Shown piece after piece: positions 41,253-50,565 of a stretch of DNA of 60,853 bases. The position numbers and the translations under genes were made by a program. The notes under the pieces are model-generated. The model did not search any database. It saw nothing but the letters and a program-made list of their open reading frames with translations, and was not told the DNA's origin. This stretch comes from an uncultured Clostridia bacterium. Lineage in GTDB: Bacteria > Bacillota > Clostridia > Christensenellales > UBA1242. The stretch lies in contig CANRQB010000004.1 of assembly GCA_947632645.1 (NCBI GenBank), positions 1 through 60,853 of the forward strand, read 5' to 3'. Position 1 is the first letter of the stretch, and the number at the start of each line of letters is the position of its first letter.

Positions 41253-44234
41253 ATGTCAAAAAAATACGTTTATCTATTTAGTGAAGGCAACGCAAACATG
41301 CGTGAACTTCTTGGTGGTAAGGGCGCCAACCTTGCCGAAATGACCAATCTTGGCTTGCCAGTGCCACAGGGCTTTACAATTTCTACCGAAGCATGCACAC
41401 AATACTACGAGGATGGCAGGCAGATTAACGACAGCATTCGTGCAGAAATTATGCAATACATTAGTAAGCTCGAAAAAATCACAGGCAAAAAATTTGGAGA
41501 TAAGCAAAATCCACTTCTTGTATCCGTTCGTTCGGGCGCACGCGCTAGTATGCCTGGCATGATGGACACAATCCTTAACCTTGGCTTAAATGAGGATGTT
41601 GTTGAAACTCTTGCTAAAAAGAGCAACAATCCACGCTGGGCATGGGATTGCTATCGCAGATTTATCCAAATGTTTAGCGATGTGGTTATGGAAGTTGGTA
41701 AAAAATATTTTGAAAAACTTATCGACCAAATGAAAGAGAAAAAGGGTGTGGTTTACGATGTAGACCTTACTGCCGACGATTTAAAAGAGTTGGCTCGCCA
41801 ATTTAAGGCCGAGTACAAAAAGCAGATTGGCAAACCATTCCCAACCGATCCAAAAGAGCAGTTATTCGAAGCCATTAAAGCGGTATTCCGTTCTTGGGAC
41901 AATCCACGTGCGAACATCTACCGCATGGATCACGACATTCCATACTCATGGGGTACAGCAGTTAACGTGCAGATGATGGTGTTTGGCAACCTTGGCGAAA
42001 CATCGGGCACTGGTGTTGCTTTCACACGCAATCCAGCCACAGGCGAAAAGGGCTTGATGGGCGAATTTTTGATGAACGCACAGGGCGAGGATGTGGTTGC
42101 CGGTGTGCGCACCCCAATGCCTATTGAAAAAATGGCAGAAATTATGCCATCGGTTTACGAGCAATTCCAAGGCGTTTGTAACACACTAGAAAAGCACTAT
42201 AGGGACATGCAGGATATGGAGTTTACAATCGAGGATAAACACCTATACATGCTTCAAACCCGTAACGGCAAACGTACTGCAGCCGCTGCTATCCGTATAG
42301 CTTGCGATTTGATAGACGAAAAGATGATAACCGAGCAAGAAGCGTTAATGCAAATTGATGCTAAAACCTTGGATATGCTTTTGCACCCAACTTTTGATGC
42401 CGAAGCACTAAAACAAGCAGATAAAAACAATTTGGTAGGCAAGGGCATAGCAGCCAGCCCAGGCGCTGCTGCCGGCACAATTGTGTTTACAGCAGAAGAT
42501 GCAGTTAAACTTGGCAAACAGGGCAAAAAAGTGGTGCTTGTGCGTTTGGAAACCAGCCCAGAGGATATTGAGGGCATGAAATATGCGCAGGGCATTTTAA
42601 CTGTGCGCGGTGGGCAAACTTCTCACGCGGCAGTTGTTGCGCGCGGCATGGGCACTTGCTGTGTATCTGGCTGTGGCGACATTAAGATGGACGAGGAGCG
42701 CAAACGCTTTACCCTTGCTGGCAAGGTTTATAAAGAAGGCGACGGCATTTCGCTAGATGGCTCTACCGGCAAAATTTATAACACTATAATTAAAACCGTT
42801 CCTGCCGACCCTAACAGTGGCTATTTTGGCAGAATTATGAAGTTGGCAGATAAATATCGCACCTTGGGTGTGCGCACAAATGCGGACACTCCAGCTGACG
42901 CACAGCGCGCAGTAGAACTTGGTGCAGAAGGTATCGGGTTAACACGTACTGAGCATATGTTCTTTGATCCAGAGCGTATTGGCGCATTTAGAGAGATGAT
43001 CTGCGCAGATACAGTGGCTGAACGCGAAGCCGCGCTTGCAAAAATAGAGCCAATGCAACAAAAAGATTTTGAAGGGCTTATGGAAGCGTTAAAGGGCAGA
43101 CCAGTTACTATTCGTTTCTTGGATCCACCTTTGCACGAGTTTGTTCCTACCAGCGAGGCAGACATAAAAGCGCTTGCAAAAACTCAAGGCAAAACAGTTG
43201 CACAAATTAAACAATTAATTAGCGATTTGCACGAATTTAACCCAATGATGGGGCATAGGGGTTGCCGCTTAACTGTTACCTATCCAGAAATTGCAGTTAT
43301 GCAAACCCGCGCAGTTATAAAAGCCGCAATCAACGTTCAAAGAAAGCACACTAGCTGGAAGGTTGTTCCAGAAATTATGATTCCGCTTGTGGGCGAGGTT
43401 AAAGAGCTTGCTTACGTTAAAAATGTGGTGGTTAAAACAGCCGATGAAGTTATTAAAAAGGCAAAATCTAAGCTACAATATAAGGTTGGCACAATGATTG
43501 AAATTCCGCGTGCAGCCCTAACCGCAGACGAAATAGCAAAACAAGCCGATTTCTTCTGCTTTGGCACAAACGATTTAACCCAGATGACCTTTGGCTTTAG
43601 CCGTGACGATGCGGGCAAATTCCTTCCATCGTACTACGCAAACAAAATTTACGAAAGCGATCCATTTGCTCGACTAGATACAACTGGTGTGGGCAAACTT
43701 ATGGACATGGCTATAAAACTCGGTAAATCTACCAACAGCAACTTGCACGCCGGCATTTGTGGTGAGCATGGTGGCGATCCGTCCAGCATCGAATTTTGCC
43801 ATAAAATTGGGTTAGATTATGTATCTTGCAGCCCATTCCGTGTGCCAATTGCTAGGTTAGCAGCCGCACAAGCAGCAATAAAAAGTGGTTCGCTACAAAC
43901 ACTGCGACCATTTAGCGACAAAATGCTTAAAGCAAAGGATTGGCTAATTCAACAACTAAAAAAGGCACAACAAAAATTTGCAACCAGCCAAGCAACAACC
44001 GCAAAAACTGCCGCAAAACCAGCAGCAAAGCCAGTTGCAAAAACAACTAAAAAAGTTGCAGCTAAGCCAGCAACTAAAACAGCAAAAACTGCTACAAAAC
44101 CAGCGGCTAAAGCCGTTGCACCTAAAAAAGCAGTAGCAAAAAAGCCAGCAGCTAAAGCAGTAGCAAAAAAGCCAGCCAATAAAAAAGCTGCCAGCAAACC
44201 TGCAACAAAAAAACCAGTAAAAAAATCTAAATAA
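41253..44234 (+). CDS. ppdK: Pyruvate, phosphate dikinase with a histone-like Lys/Ala/Pro tail
   Basis: PPDK interconverts pyruvate + ATP + Pi and PEP + AMP + PPi, important in PPi-based glycolysis. The N-terminal ATP-grasp begins MSKKYVYLFSEGNANMRELL; the swivelling domain has the catalytic His in GGQTSHAAVVARGMG (the Thr before it is the usual regulatory site); the C-terminal PEP barrel has GLTRTEHMFF and GICGEHGGDPSSIEF. The start at 41253 has TTAGGAGGA; the ORF track's ATG at 41160 lacks one. The 993 residues exceed the usual ~875-900 because of a ~90-residue tail of A-K-P-T repeats (e.g. KPAAKPVAKTTKKVAAKPA), like histone H1. Confidence 0.95.
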   Translation: MSKKYVYLFSEGNANMRELLGGKGANLAEMTNLGLPVPQGFTISTEACTQYYEDGRQINDSIRAEIMQYISKLEKITGKKFGDKQNPLLVSVRSGARASMPGMMDTILNLGLNEDVVETLAKKSNNPRWAWDCYRRFIQMFSDVVMEVGKKYFEKLIDQMKEKKGVVYDVDLTADDLKELARQFKAEYKKQIGKPFPTDPKEQLFEAIKAVFRSWDNPRANIYRMDHDIPYSWGTAVNVQMMVFGNLGETSGTGVAFTRNPATGEKGLMGEFLMNAQGEDVVAGVRTPMPIEKMAEIMPSVYEQFQGVCNTLEKHYRDMQDMEFTIEDKHLYMLQTRNGKRTAAAAIRIACDLIDEKMITEQEALMQIDAKTLDMLLHPTFDAEALKQADKNNLVGKGIAASPGAAAGTIVFTAEDAVKLGKQGKKVVLVRLETSPEDIEGMKYAQGILTVRGGQTSHAAVVARGMGTCCVSGCGDIKMDEERKRFTLAGKVYKEGDGISLDGSTGKIYNTIIKTVPADPNSGYFGRIMKLADKYRTLGVRTNADTPADAQRAVELGAEGIGLTRTEHMFFDPERIGAFREMICADTVAEREAALAKIEPMQQKDFEGLMEALKGRPVTIRFLDPPLHEFVPTSEADIKALAKTQGKTVAQIKQLISDLHEFNPMMGHRGCRLTVTYPEIAVMQTRAVIKAAINVQRKHTSWKVVPEIMIPLVGEVKELAYVKNVVVKTADEVIKKAKSKLQYKVGTMIEIPRAALTADEIAKQADFFCFGTNDLTQMTFGFSRDDAGKFLPSYYANKIYESDPFARLDTTGVGKLMDMAIKLGKSTNSNLHAGICGEHGGDPSSIEFCHKIGLDYVSCSPFRVPIARLAAAQAAIKSGSLQTLRPFSDKMLKAKDWLIQQLKKAQQKFATSQATTAKTAAKPAAKPVAKTTKKVAAKPATKTAKTATKPAAKAVAPKKAVAKKPAAKAVAKKPANKKAASKPATKKPVKKSK

Positions 44235-44237
44235 AAT

Positions 44238-44270
44238 AAAAAAACGCCCATTTTAATTTGGGCATTTTTT
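44238..44270. terminator. Bidirectional terminator between ppdK and the epimerase gene
   Basis: GCCCA (44246-44250) and TGGGC (44259-44263) with an 8-nt loop, flanked by A-rich and T6 tracts. Confidence 0.75.
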
Positions 44271-45225
44271 ATAGCGAACGATCGTCTGTATACGCTGTTA
44301 AAATATGTTCTAAATCCAATAAATAATTTTTATTTATACTTATAGTTACAGTCAAAAAACTTTGCATACCAGGCGGAATAATAACCGCACCCTCTTTTAC
44401 TAATTTACTAGTTGCGTTTTGATTGGTTAGTTTGCCAATTTGGCGTGGGGTGGTGTTCCATGGCTCGATACAAATAAAGTAGTCATCATCTTCATTTTGT
44501 GGTTTTTTACTCCAAAATAATAGGGTAGGTTCTTCGGTGTGCATGGATAAATAAGGGATATATCCGCCATCGTGCTCATAAACCAGTTGCACATCACACG
44601 ATTTAATCCCAGTAAATTTAGAAGTGCTGCCCGAATTTATAACTTCTGCAACGCTATAAGCAACTCCTTCTTGCAGGGCACACTCTTTATATTTTTCTAA
44701 ATTTTTTATAATAATTTTATAATTTTCTATATCTTTGCTGTACAATTTAAATGCTGGGTGCCAACCTTGGCCAGCAAGCATATCTTTGTTATCGTTATTT
44801 TGTGCACATGATTGATAGGTAAGTTCGCCTTTATCATTAATAGAAACTATAACAAAAAATTGAAATTTGTATGGATATTGATTATAGGTGTAGTCATCTG
44901 CCCCAATTGCCAAAACTACGCTATCATCATTTTTGCCGACCACAGTAAAATCTTTTGCTTGGGCAAAGCCGTGTTGTTGCATATGATATTTGCCATAATT
45001 ATGGGTGTATATTTCATGCTCTTTAACCACGCCATTCACATCGTACAACTCTTTAGATTGCCCGCCGATAGGACCGGGTTGCGGAAAAAGTACTTTTGCA
45101 CTGTTTCCCCATGCGTTTTGTGTGGAAATAGTGTTATATCCATTATACGCATATGAAATTATTTGTGCACCTTTTGTGTCTATCTCTGCGCTGTAGTCAC
45201 CTTTTCTAATAAAAATTCTTGACAT
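44269..45225 (-). CDS. Aldose 1-epimerase (LacX-type)
   Basis: A mutarotase-fold protein of 318 residues. Likely catalytic residues are His in MQQHGFAQ, His in QGWHPAF and Glu in FICIEPWNT. The N-terminus IRKGDYSAEIDTKGAQIISY is typical of the LacX subgroup, whose sugar substrate is often unknown. The start at 45225 (MSRIFIRKG) has GGAGA upstream and replaces the track's 45273. Confidence 0.88.
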   Translation of the reverse strand: MSRIFIRKGDYSAEIDTKGAQIISYAYNGYNTISTQNAWGNSAKVLFPQPGPIGGQSKELYDVNGVVKEHEIYTHNYGKYHMQQHGFAQAKDFTVVGKNDDSVVLAIGADDYTYNQYPYKFQFFVIVSINDKGELTYQSCAQNNDNKDMLAGQGWHPAFKLYSKDIENYKIIIKNLEKYKECALQEGVAYSVAEVINSGSTSKFTGIKSCDVQLVYEHDGGYIPYLSMHTEEPTLLFWSKKPQNEDDDYFICIEPWNTTPRQIGKLTNQNATSKLVKEGAVIIPPGMQSFLTVTISINKNYLLDLEHILTAYTDDRSL

Positions 45226-45342
45226 TTTAATTTTCTCCATTATAATTATATCACGGATTATTTTATTTTGCAATAGATAAATTTAAAAAAATGTTAGGAT
45301 TTTTTTGTTTTTTGTGGTATTATTACAATATAGGTTTTTTTA

Positions 45343-47106
45343 ATGAGTTCATACACACCTGCCTTTACGGAAGAGTTGCGTTCTAAAATTAATATTGTGG
45401 ATGTGGTAAGCCGCTATGTCACGCTAACTAAGCGTGGGGGTAATTTTTGGGCTTGCTGCCCTTTTCATAACGAAAAAACACCATCGTTTAGTGTAAAAGA
45501 GGATGGCCAGTTTTTTAAATGTTTCGGCTGCGGGGAAAGTGGCAATATTTTCACTTTTATTATGAAGATGGAGAATTTGGACTTTTTATCCGCGGTAGAA
45601 TTTTTGTGCAAGATGTATAATATCGAGCCACCTTCCAATCAGGAAAACGCCCAATTGGTTGCCAAAAAGCGCGAGCGCGATTTAATGTACAAGGTGCTTA
45701 AACTAACCACCGAGTTTTATCATAACAACCTTAAAACTCACCCAAACAGCCCACAAGCCGAGTATATAAAACAGCGCAAAATTTCACCCGAGATGATAGA
45801 AAAGTTTAAAATAGGGGTATCACTTAACTTTGACGATTTGCCGATATATCTAAAAAAACAAGGGCTATCGGCAGACGACATGCTGCTTGCAGGTGTGGTG
45901 GCAAAATCGGATGACGGCAGATTGTACGATTTTTATGGCAAGCGCGTTATTTTTCCAATATTCAATGGCTTTGGAGATGTGGTGGGCTACTCGGGCAGAA
46001 CGGTTGAGGCCGCGCCTGAGCACACCAAATATAAAAACACAAACCAAACTGCAATATTTAACAAAAGCGAAATTTTGTTTGGCTACAATTTTGTGCGCGA
46101 CCTTAAAAAAGATAAGTTGTTAGACACCATTGTTATTGTGGAAGGACATATCGATGTTATCGCTTGCCATCAAGCCGGCATAACCAACACTGTAGGTTGT
46201 ATGGGTACGGCACTAACACAACAACATGCACGGCGTTTAAAACAACTTGTAGATAATGTTATACTTTGCCTAGATGGCGATAGTGCGGGCGAAAATGCCA
46301 CATACAAAGCGATAGAAGTGTTAAAATCGGTGGATTTAAATGTTAAGGTGGTGCGCTTAACTGGCGCTAAAGACCCGGACGAATTTATACAAAAATTTGG
46401 TAAGGATGCTTTTGTTGAGCAATTATCTAACGCAATAGATTGTGTGGATTTTGTGCTTACAAGCAAGGCAAAGCATTACGATCTAACCAACAATGCGCAA
46501 AAATCCCGCTACGTAGAAGAAGCGCTTAGTTACATATCCAAATTTTCCACTGCAGCCGAGCAAGAAATCTACTTAAAACTAGTGCAACAGTTGGTTAACA
46601 TTCCGCTAGATGCACTGCGCAAATCGCTTACTGGCAGCATGCAAACCAACACGCAAAAGTACGACGAGCAGCCCACCGAAATGATAAGCAACAAAAACAT
46701 AGTGGATAGCAAAATTATGATTTTGGCTGCCATTTTGTATAAAAAAATAGAAAATTTTGAAAATTATTCAGGACTTTTCGATTCGGATGATGAATTAAGT
46801 AAATTGTATCAATTCATTGCGCTGCGCGCCAAGAATAACGAAATTTTTACCATATCTAGTTTGTTTGATAATTTTGATATTAAGGATAAATCGCTTATAG
46901 ATAAGGTTATAAATTTTAACTTTCCGCCAGACGAAATATTTAATCAGCAACTAGCCGATGCTGAGAAGCAAATGCAAAAGCATCAACTTAAGCAGCGATA
47001 TGAGGTTTTAAAGCTCCAAATGATTGCAGAAACCGATACGGCTAAGCAGCGCGAATATCTTGCCAAGTTGCAGGAGTTAACAAAAAGGATAAACGAAATT
47101 AAATGA
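45343..47106 (+). CDS. dnaG: DNA primase
   Basis: DnaG makes RNA primers at the replication fork. The 587 residues show the N-terminal zinc finger (CCPFHNEKTPSFSV and CFGCGESG), the Toprim core (VIVEGHIDVIACHQAG, LDGDSAG, DPDEFI) and a C-terminal helicase-interaction region. It is first in a dnaG / sigma-fragment / rpoD / cdsZ operon, a version of the macromolecular-synthesis operon. The next gene starts within its stop codon (ATGA). Confidence 0.96.
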   Translation: MSSYTPAFTEELRSKINIVDVVSRYVTLTKRGGNFWACCPFHNEKTPSFSVKEDGQFFKCFGCGESGNIFTFIMKMENLDFLSAVEFLCKMYNIEPPSNQENAQLVAKKRERDLMYKVLKLTTEFYHNNLKTHPNSPQAEYIKQRKISPEMIEKFKIGVSLNFDDLPIYLKKQGLSADDMLLAGVVAKSDDGRLYDFYGKRVIFPIFNGFGDVVGYSGRTVEAAPEHTKYKNTNQTAIFNKSEILFGYNFVRDLKKDKLLDTIVIVEGHIDVIACHQAGITNTVGCMGTALTQQHARRLKQLVDNVILCLDGDSAGENATYKAIEVLKSVDLNVKVVRLTGAKDPDEFIQKFGKDAFVEQLSNAIDCVDFVLTSKAKHYDLTNNAQKSRYVEEALSYISKFSTAAEQEIYLKLVQQLVNIPLDALRKSLTGSMQTNTQKYDEQPTEMISNKNIVDSKIMILAAILYKKIENFENYSGLFDSDDELSKLYQFIALRAKNNEIFTISSLFDNFDIKDKSLIDKVINFNFPPDEIFNQQLADAEKQMQKHQLKQRYEVLKLQMIAETDTAKQREYLAKLQELTKRINEIK

Positions 47107-47606
47107 TAGAGATAGATAAATCGGACAGGCTTTATACATATTTAACAAATTTGGGTGTAGATAAGGTGGACAAGCTTTATCTCGAGCTAGCAAACAACGG
47201 GCGATACACTCCAAAAGATGTGCAAACCTATTTTTACGCTAGTTTTCAGCCCAGTTTAACCAACGAATTGGACGAAAAAGAGTTAGAAAAGGTGGTGGAT
47301 TATTTTGCCGACCTTAAAAAAATAAAGCCAACAAAAAAATCGGATTTGAAAGGTTTGCTTAAAAAATATGCACACGACAACAGCGAGGAGTTAGAAGAGC
47401 AGATTGTAAATGCCAACCTTAAGGATTTATTGTATCTGTGCCTAAACTATAAAAGTACGCATAAGGATGCGGATTTGCAGGATTTGGTCCAAACTGCCAA
47501 TATCGGGCTAATTAAAGCGCTTAAAAAATACAAGCCAGATGCCAAAATAGATTTTAAAGATTATATAATTTATTATGTTAGGGAAGAAATATTAAAGGAG
47601 TTTTAA
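47103..47606 (+). CDS. Sigma-70 region-2-like protein without region 4
   Basis: A 167-residue protein between dnaG and rpoD, overlapping dnaG by 4 nt and abutting rpoD with no gap. The last ~70 residues resemble sigma region 2: IVNANLKDLLYLCLNY aligns with the [12 protein letters not shown] part, DLQDLVQTANIGLIKALKKY with the [17 protein letters not shown] core-binding helix, and IDFKDYIIYYVREEIL with the [13 protein letters not shown] segment. The aromatic -10-melting residues are largely changed, and the protein ends there, with no region 3 or 4. The first ~90 residues are unfamiliar and charged. A sigma-like subunit, comparable in idea to RsoA of Bacillus, or an rpoD regulator is possible. 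Confidence 0.72.
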   Translation: MIEIDKSDRLYTYLTNLGVDKVDKLYLELANNGRYTPKDVQTYFYASFQPSLTNELDEKELEKVVDYFADLKKIKPTKKSDLKGLLKKYAHDNSEELEEQIVNANLKDLLYLCLNYKSTHKDADLQDLVQTANIGLIKALKKYKPDAKIDFKDYIIYYVREEILKEF

Positions 47607-48701
47607 ATGGCAAACGTAGACGAAATTAGTGAAAAATTATTGCAACAATTTAAGGATAATCATCAGCGCTCGATAAGTGATGATAATCTGTTTAGCAAAC
47701 TTGTGGAAACCTACGATTTGGATATCGACGATGCACAAAAGGTTAAAGAAAAGCTTATAGAAAACGGCATTAAGGTAACCGAAGCGGCAGATATTCCAGT
47801 GGACGATAAGGAATACGAAAATATAATCAGCCAAATTAATGTTAACGACCCGATAAAAATGTACCTTAAAGATATTGGTAAAATTCCGCTTTTAACCCCG
47901 GAGGAAGAGCAGGAACTAAGCCGCCGCTATATAGAGGAGCACGACGAAGAAGCACGCAAAAAACTGTGTGAGGCCAACTTGCGTTTGGTGGTAAGCATTG
48001 CAAAGCGCTATCAAAACAAACTGCCATTTTTGGATTTAATTCAAGAGGGCAATTTGGGGCTTTGGAAAGCGGTAGAAAAATTTAACTACAACAAGGGCTT
48101 TAAATTTTCTACCTACGGCACATGGTGGATTCGCCAAAGCATAACGCGCGCAATATCAGATTTAGGCAGGCTTATTCGTACGCCAGTGCATATGTCTGAA
48201 ACCATATCTAAACACAGCCGCGCAGTGCGCGAACTTATGCAAGAGTTAGGCCGCGATCCAACAGTGGACGAAATTGCCGAACGTATGGGTATTTCCGTGC
48301 AAAAAGTGTTGGAAATACAACGCATTTCGCAAGACCCTATCTCGCTAGAAAGTAAATTGGGGCAAGAAGAGGATAGCAAAATTGGCGATTTAATTCCGGA
48401 CGAAAATGCACTTTCGCCACAAGAAATCGCGCAACAAAACATGCTTAAAGAGCAACTTATGAGTGTGCTGGAATCATTAACACCGCGTGAACAAAAGGTT
48501 ATTCGCTTGCGCTACGGGTTGGATGATAGCCATCCGCGCACACTTGAAGAGGTGGGCAGAGAATTTTCGGTTACGCGTGAACGTATCCGTCAAATTGAAG
48601 CCAAGGCATTAAGGAAACTTCGCCATCCATCCAAACTAAAACGCCTTAAAGAAGAGTTGGGCGATGATGTGGATGACGATAAGGGCTCAGGGAGAAAGTA
48701 A
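47607..48701 (+). CDS. rpoD: Housekeeping RNA polymerase sigma factor SigA/RpoD
   Basis: The primary sigma factor, 364 residues. Region 1.2 ([21 protein letters not shown]), region 2 ([32 protein letters not shown]), region 3 and region 4 ([29 protein letters not shown]) are complete. The N-terminal part is short, as in Gram-positives. Its AAAGGAG site lies inside the end of the preceding sigma-fragment gene. Promoters in the window fit its recognition (TTGACA, 17 bp, TATAAT). Confidence 0.97.
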   Translation: MANVDEISEKLLQQFKDNHQRSISDDNLFSKLVETYDLDIDDAQKVKEKLIENGIKVTEAADIPVDDKEYENIISQINVNDPIKMYLKDIGKIPLLTPEEEQELSRRYIEEHDEEARKKLCEANLRLVVSIAKRYQNKLPFLDLIQEGNLGLWKAVEKFNYNKGFKFSTYGTWWIRQSITRAISDLGRLIRTPVHMSETISKHSRAVRELMQELGRDPTVDEIAERMGISVQKVLEIQRISQDPISLESKLGQEEDSKIGDLIPDENALSPQEIAQQNMLKEQLMSVLESLTPREQKVIRLRYGLDDSHPRTLEEVGREFSVTRERIRQIEAKALRKLRHPSKLKRLKEELGDDVDDDKGSGRK

Positions 48702-49399
48702 TGAAAACAATATTAGAAATTCAAAAACTGGATAGGCAAATTCGTGCCCTAAAGCGCGAAGTAGAAAAATGCCAAGCCAGTGTAAACTTTAATCAGTATA
48801 AAAAGAACTTGCAAGAGGGCAGAGCGCGCTTTGAACAACTGGAAGCGCAAGCCAACGAGATAATCAAAAATTTTAACACGGCGAACAATCGCTATTCCAA
48901 ATACCGCGGCAATGCGGATATTGTGCGCAAACGCAATATAGACGGAATAAATTTGGATAATTTGTCCGCGCTTATTCAAGACGCTAACGATTTAGTGGGC
49001 GATTTAAGCGAAGAAAATAGGCGAGTGGAAGACATGGTGCGCAAATCAGAAGAAATTGTGCGCAAAAGTGCTGAACTTAGCGGCAAACTTACCGAAGCCA
49101 AAAAACGCAGCGCCGTGTATAAAGAGCAGATAGAGAAAAAGCGCCAAGAAGTAGCACCAAAAATTGCCGAAATCGAGCAGCAAATTAAGGCACTAGAGCC
49201 AAAGGTGGAGGATAAAGAAAGATACGCCAAATATAAGCAGATGAAAGAGGCAGGCATTTTCCCAGTGTTTGTGCCGCTTGTAGACAACTTTTGTGGCGGC
49301 TGCAGTGTGGAATTGCCACTTAACTTTATCGAAAAACTAAAAACCGCCAAAATGCTTCCATGCGAACACTGCAACCGTATAATTATGTTTCAAAAATAA
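48701..49399 (+). CDS. CdsZ-like coiled-coil zinc-ribbon protein
   Basis: A 232-residue protein with a long antiparallel coiled coil (residues ~1-165) and a C4 zinc ribbon at the end (FCGGCSVELP and PCEHCNRIIMF). This matches the CdsZ/C4-type zinc ribbon family, often encoded near rpoD or Nif3-like genes in Clostridia. The molecular role is unsettled. The start overlaps the rpoD stop by 1 nt (TAATG), so it is coexpressed. Confidence 0.85.
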   Translation: MKTILEIQKLDRQIRALKREVEKCQASVNFNQYKKNLQEGRARFEQLEAQANEIIKNFNTANNRYSKYRGNADIVRKRNIDGINLDNLSALIQDANDLVGDLSEENRRVEDMVRKSEEIVRKSAELSGKLTEAKKRSAVYKEQIEKKRQEVAPKIAEIEQQIKALEPKVEDKERYAKYKQMKEAGIFPVFVPLVDNFCGGCSVELPLNFIEKLKTAKMLPCEHCNRIIMFQK

Positions 49400-49418
49400 T
49401 GCTTTGGCATTATTTTTT
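49395..49418 (+). terminator. Terminator of the dnaG-rpoD-cdsZ operon
   Basis: AATAATGC, loop TTTG, GCATTATT and a T run, overlapping the cdsZ stop. Confidence 0.87.
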
Positions 49419-49439
49419 GTTTACACTTGCTCTTTTGTT

Positions 49440-49460
49440 ACTTTTCTAGCATAGAAAAGT
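49440..49460. promoter_or_regulatory. Operator-like perfect dyad upstream of the YkvI gene
   Basis: ACTTTTCTA-GCA-TAGAAAAGT is a perfect 9-bp inverted repeat. It ends 12 bp before a TATAAT (49473-49478) that lies 4 nt before the ATG, and covers where the -35 would be. It has no T run and is not a terminator. Confidence 0.6.
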
Positions 49461-49482
49461 AAATAATATTCATATAATAGGT

Positions 49483-50511
49483 ATGGCGAAAAATAGAGTT
49501 TGGCAGACGGTGGTGGACTATTTTTTAATTTTGGGCGCGATTATTGGCGTTGGGTTTGCTTCGGGTAAAGAAATTTATGTATTCTTTTTTCAATTTGGTG
49601 GGGCAAGCCTAGTTGGACTTATTGCGTTTGGGCTATTATATGTCTACCTATTTTTTGTTATCAACTACATAAAACATAAACTGAATTTAGGCAGTTATAA
49701 TCAATTTAATGCGGCAATTTTTGGGCGGCTAACTAAAATTACAAATGTTTTTGTTATAATCAACTTTACAATAACCTCGGCGGGCATGCTGGCGGGCGCG
49801 GATTATTTGTTTGAAACATTTTTTAATATTGGCTACAAAATACCTTCTGTTGTGCTATCTATACTGGCATTTGTTATAGTCCTAGGGGGTATAGATAAAA
49901 TTAAACTTGTATCCAACATAATTGTGCCGGTTATGCTGTTTGCTATTGTGGTAAACGGAATTAAAAACATAACTCCGCAAAATGTAAATTTAAGCATCAA
50001 TATGTCTACCATGCACCTTGCTGTTTTTTATGGGATATTGTTTGGGGTAAATAATTTTGCAACGGCTCTGCCAATAATATTTCAATCTAACCAAAAAGCG
50101 ATGGGCAGGGTGGTATCCATTTTTACTATTTGCGGCATAATTTTAATATCAATTTTAGTGTTGGCATCGCGCACTTTTACAACCGATATGCCTATGTTTG
50201 AAGCCAGTGCAAGCGTATCTAAAACTTTTTACTATCTATATTTTGTAACACTAATTCTTGCAATATTTTCTACCCTTATGGTTTGCACTTACAACAACTA
50301 TACAATAATTTCTGGCAATAAAAAATCGCCATTTATTGCATTAGTTATTGTGCTTAGTAATTTCATTTTATCTAATGTTGGCTATGGAATTATAGTTAGA
50401 TATTTGTATGTTTTGTCCGGTATAATAAGTGGGGTATATGTGCTTATGCTAATCATTATGATAGCGGTTAGATTGATAAAATATAAAAAGCCAAAAGATA
50501 CAAAAAATTAA
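49483..50511 (+). CDS. YkvI-family membrane protein (LeuT-fold transporter-like)
   Basis: A 342-residue integral membrane protein with about ten helices. The first helix has the family hallmark LGAIIGVGFASGKEIYVFF, with an unwound GVGFASG like amino-acid transporters of the LeuT/BrnQ superfamily. The substrate is unknown. There is no ribosome site; a TATAAT sits 4 nt before the ATG. The gene stands alone. Confidence 0.85.
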   Translation: MAKNRVWQTVVDYFLILGAIIGVGFASGKEIYVFFFQFGGASLVGLIAFGLLYVYLFFVINYIKHKLNLGSYNQFNAAIFGRLTKITNVFVIINFTITSAGMLAGADYLFETFFNIGYKIPSVVLSILAFVIVLGGIDKIKLVSNIIVPVMLFAIVVNGIKNITPQNVNLSINMSTMHLAVFYGILFGVNNFATALPIIFQSNQKAMGRVVSIFTICGIILISILVLASRTFTTDMPMFEASASVSKTFYYLYFVTLILAIFSTLMVCTYNNYTIISGNKKSPFIALVIVLSNFILSNVGYGIIVRYLYVLSGIISGVYVLMLIIMIAVRLIKYKKPKDTKN

Positions 50512-50544
50512 AAAAATGTGGAAAAATGCTAAAAAACGCCCAAA

Positions 50545-50564
50545 ATATCCACAATTTATCCACA
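50545..50564 (+). other. Two adjacent DnaA-box-like sequences
   Basis: ATATCCACA (50545-50553) and a perfect TTATCCACA (50556-50564) lie in the 54-bp gap between convergent genes. Two boxes without an AT-rich unwinding region or dnaA nearby are not enough to call an origin. Confidence 0.4.
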
Positions 50565-50565
50565 T

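Noticed and set aside
50545-50564. Replication origin from two DnaA boxes
   Set aside because: Only two boxes in a 54-bp gap, no dnaA/dnaN nearby and no unwinding element.
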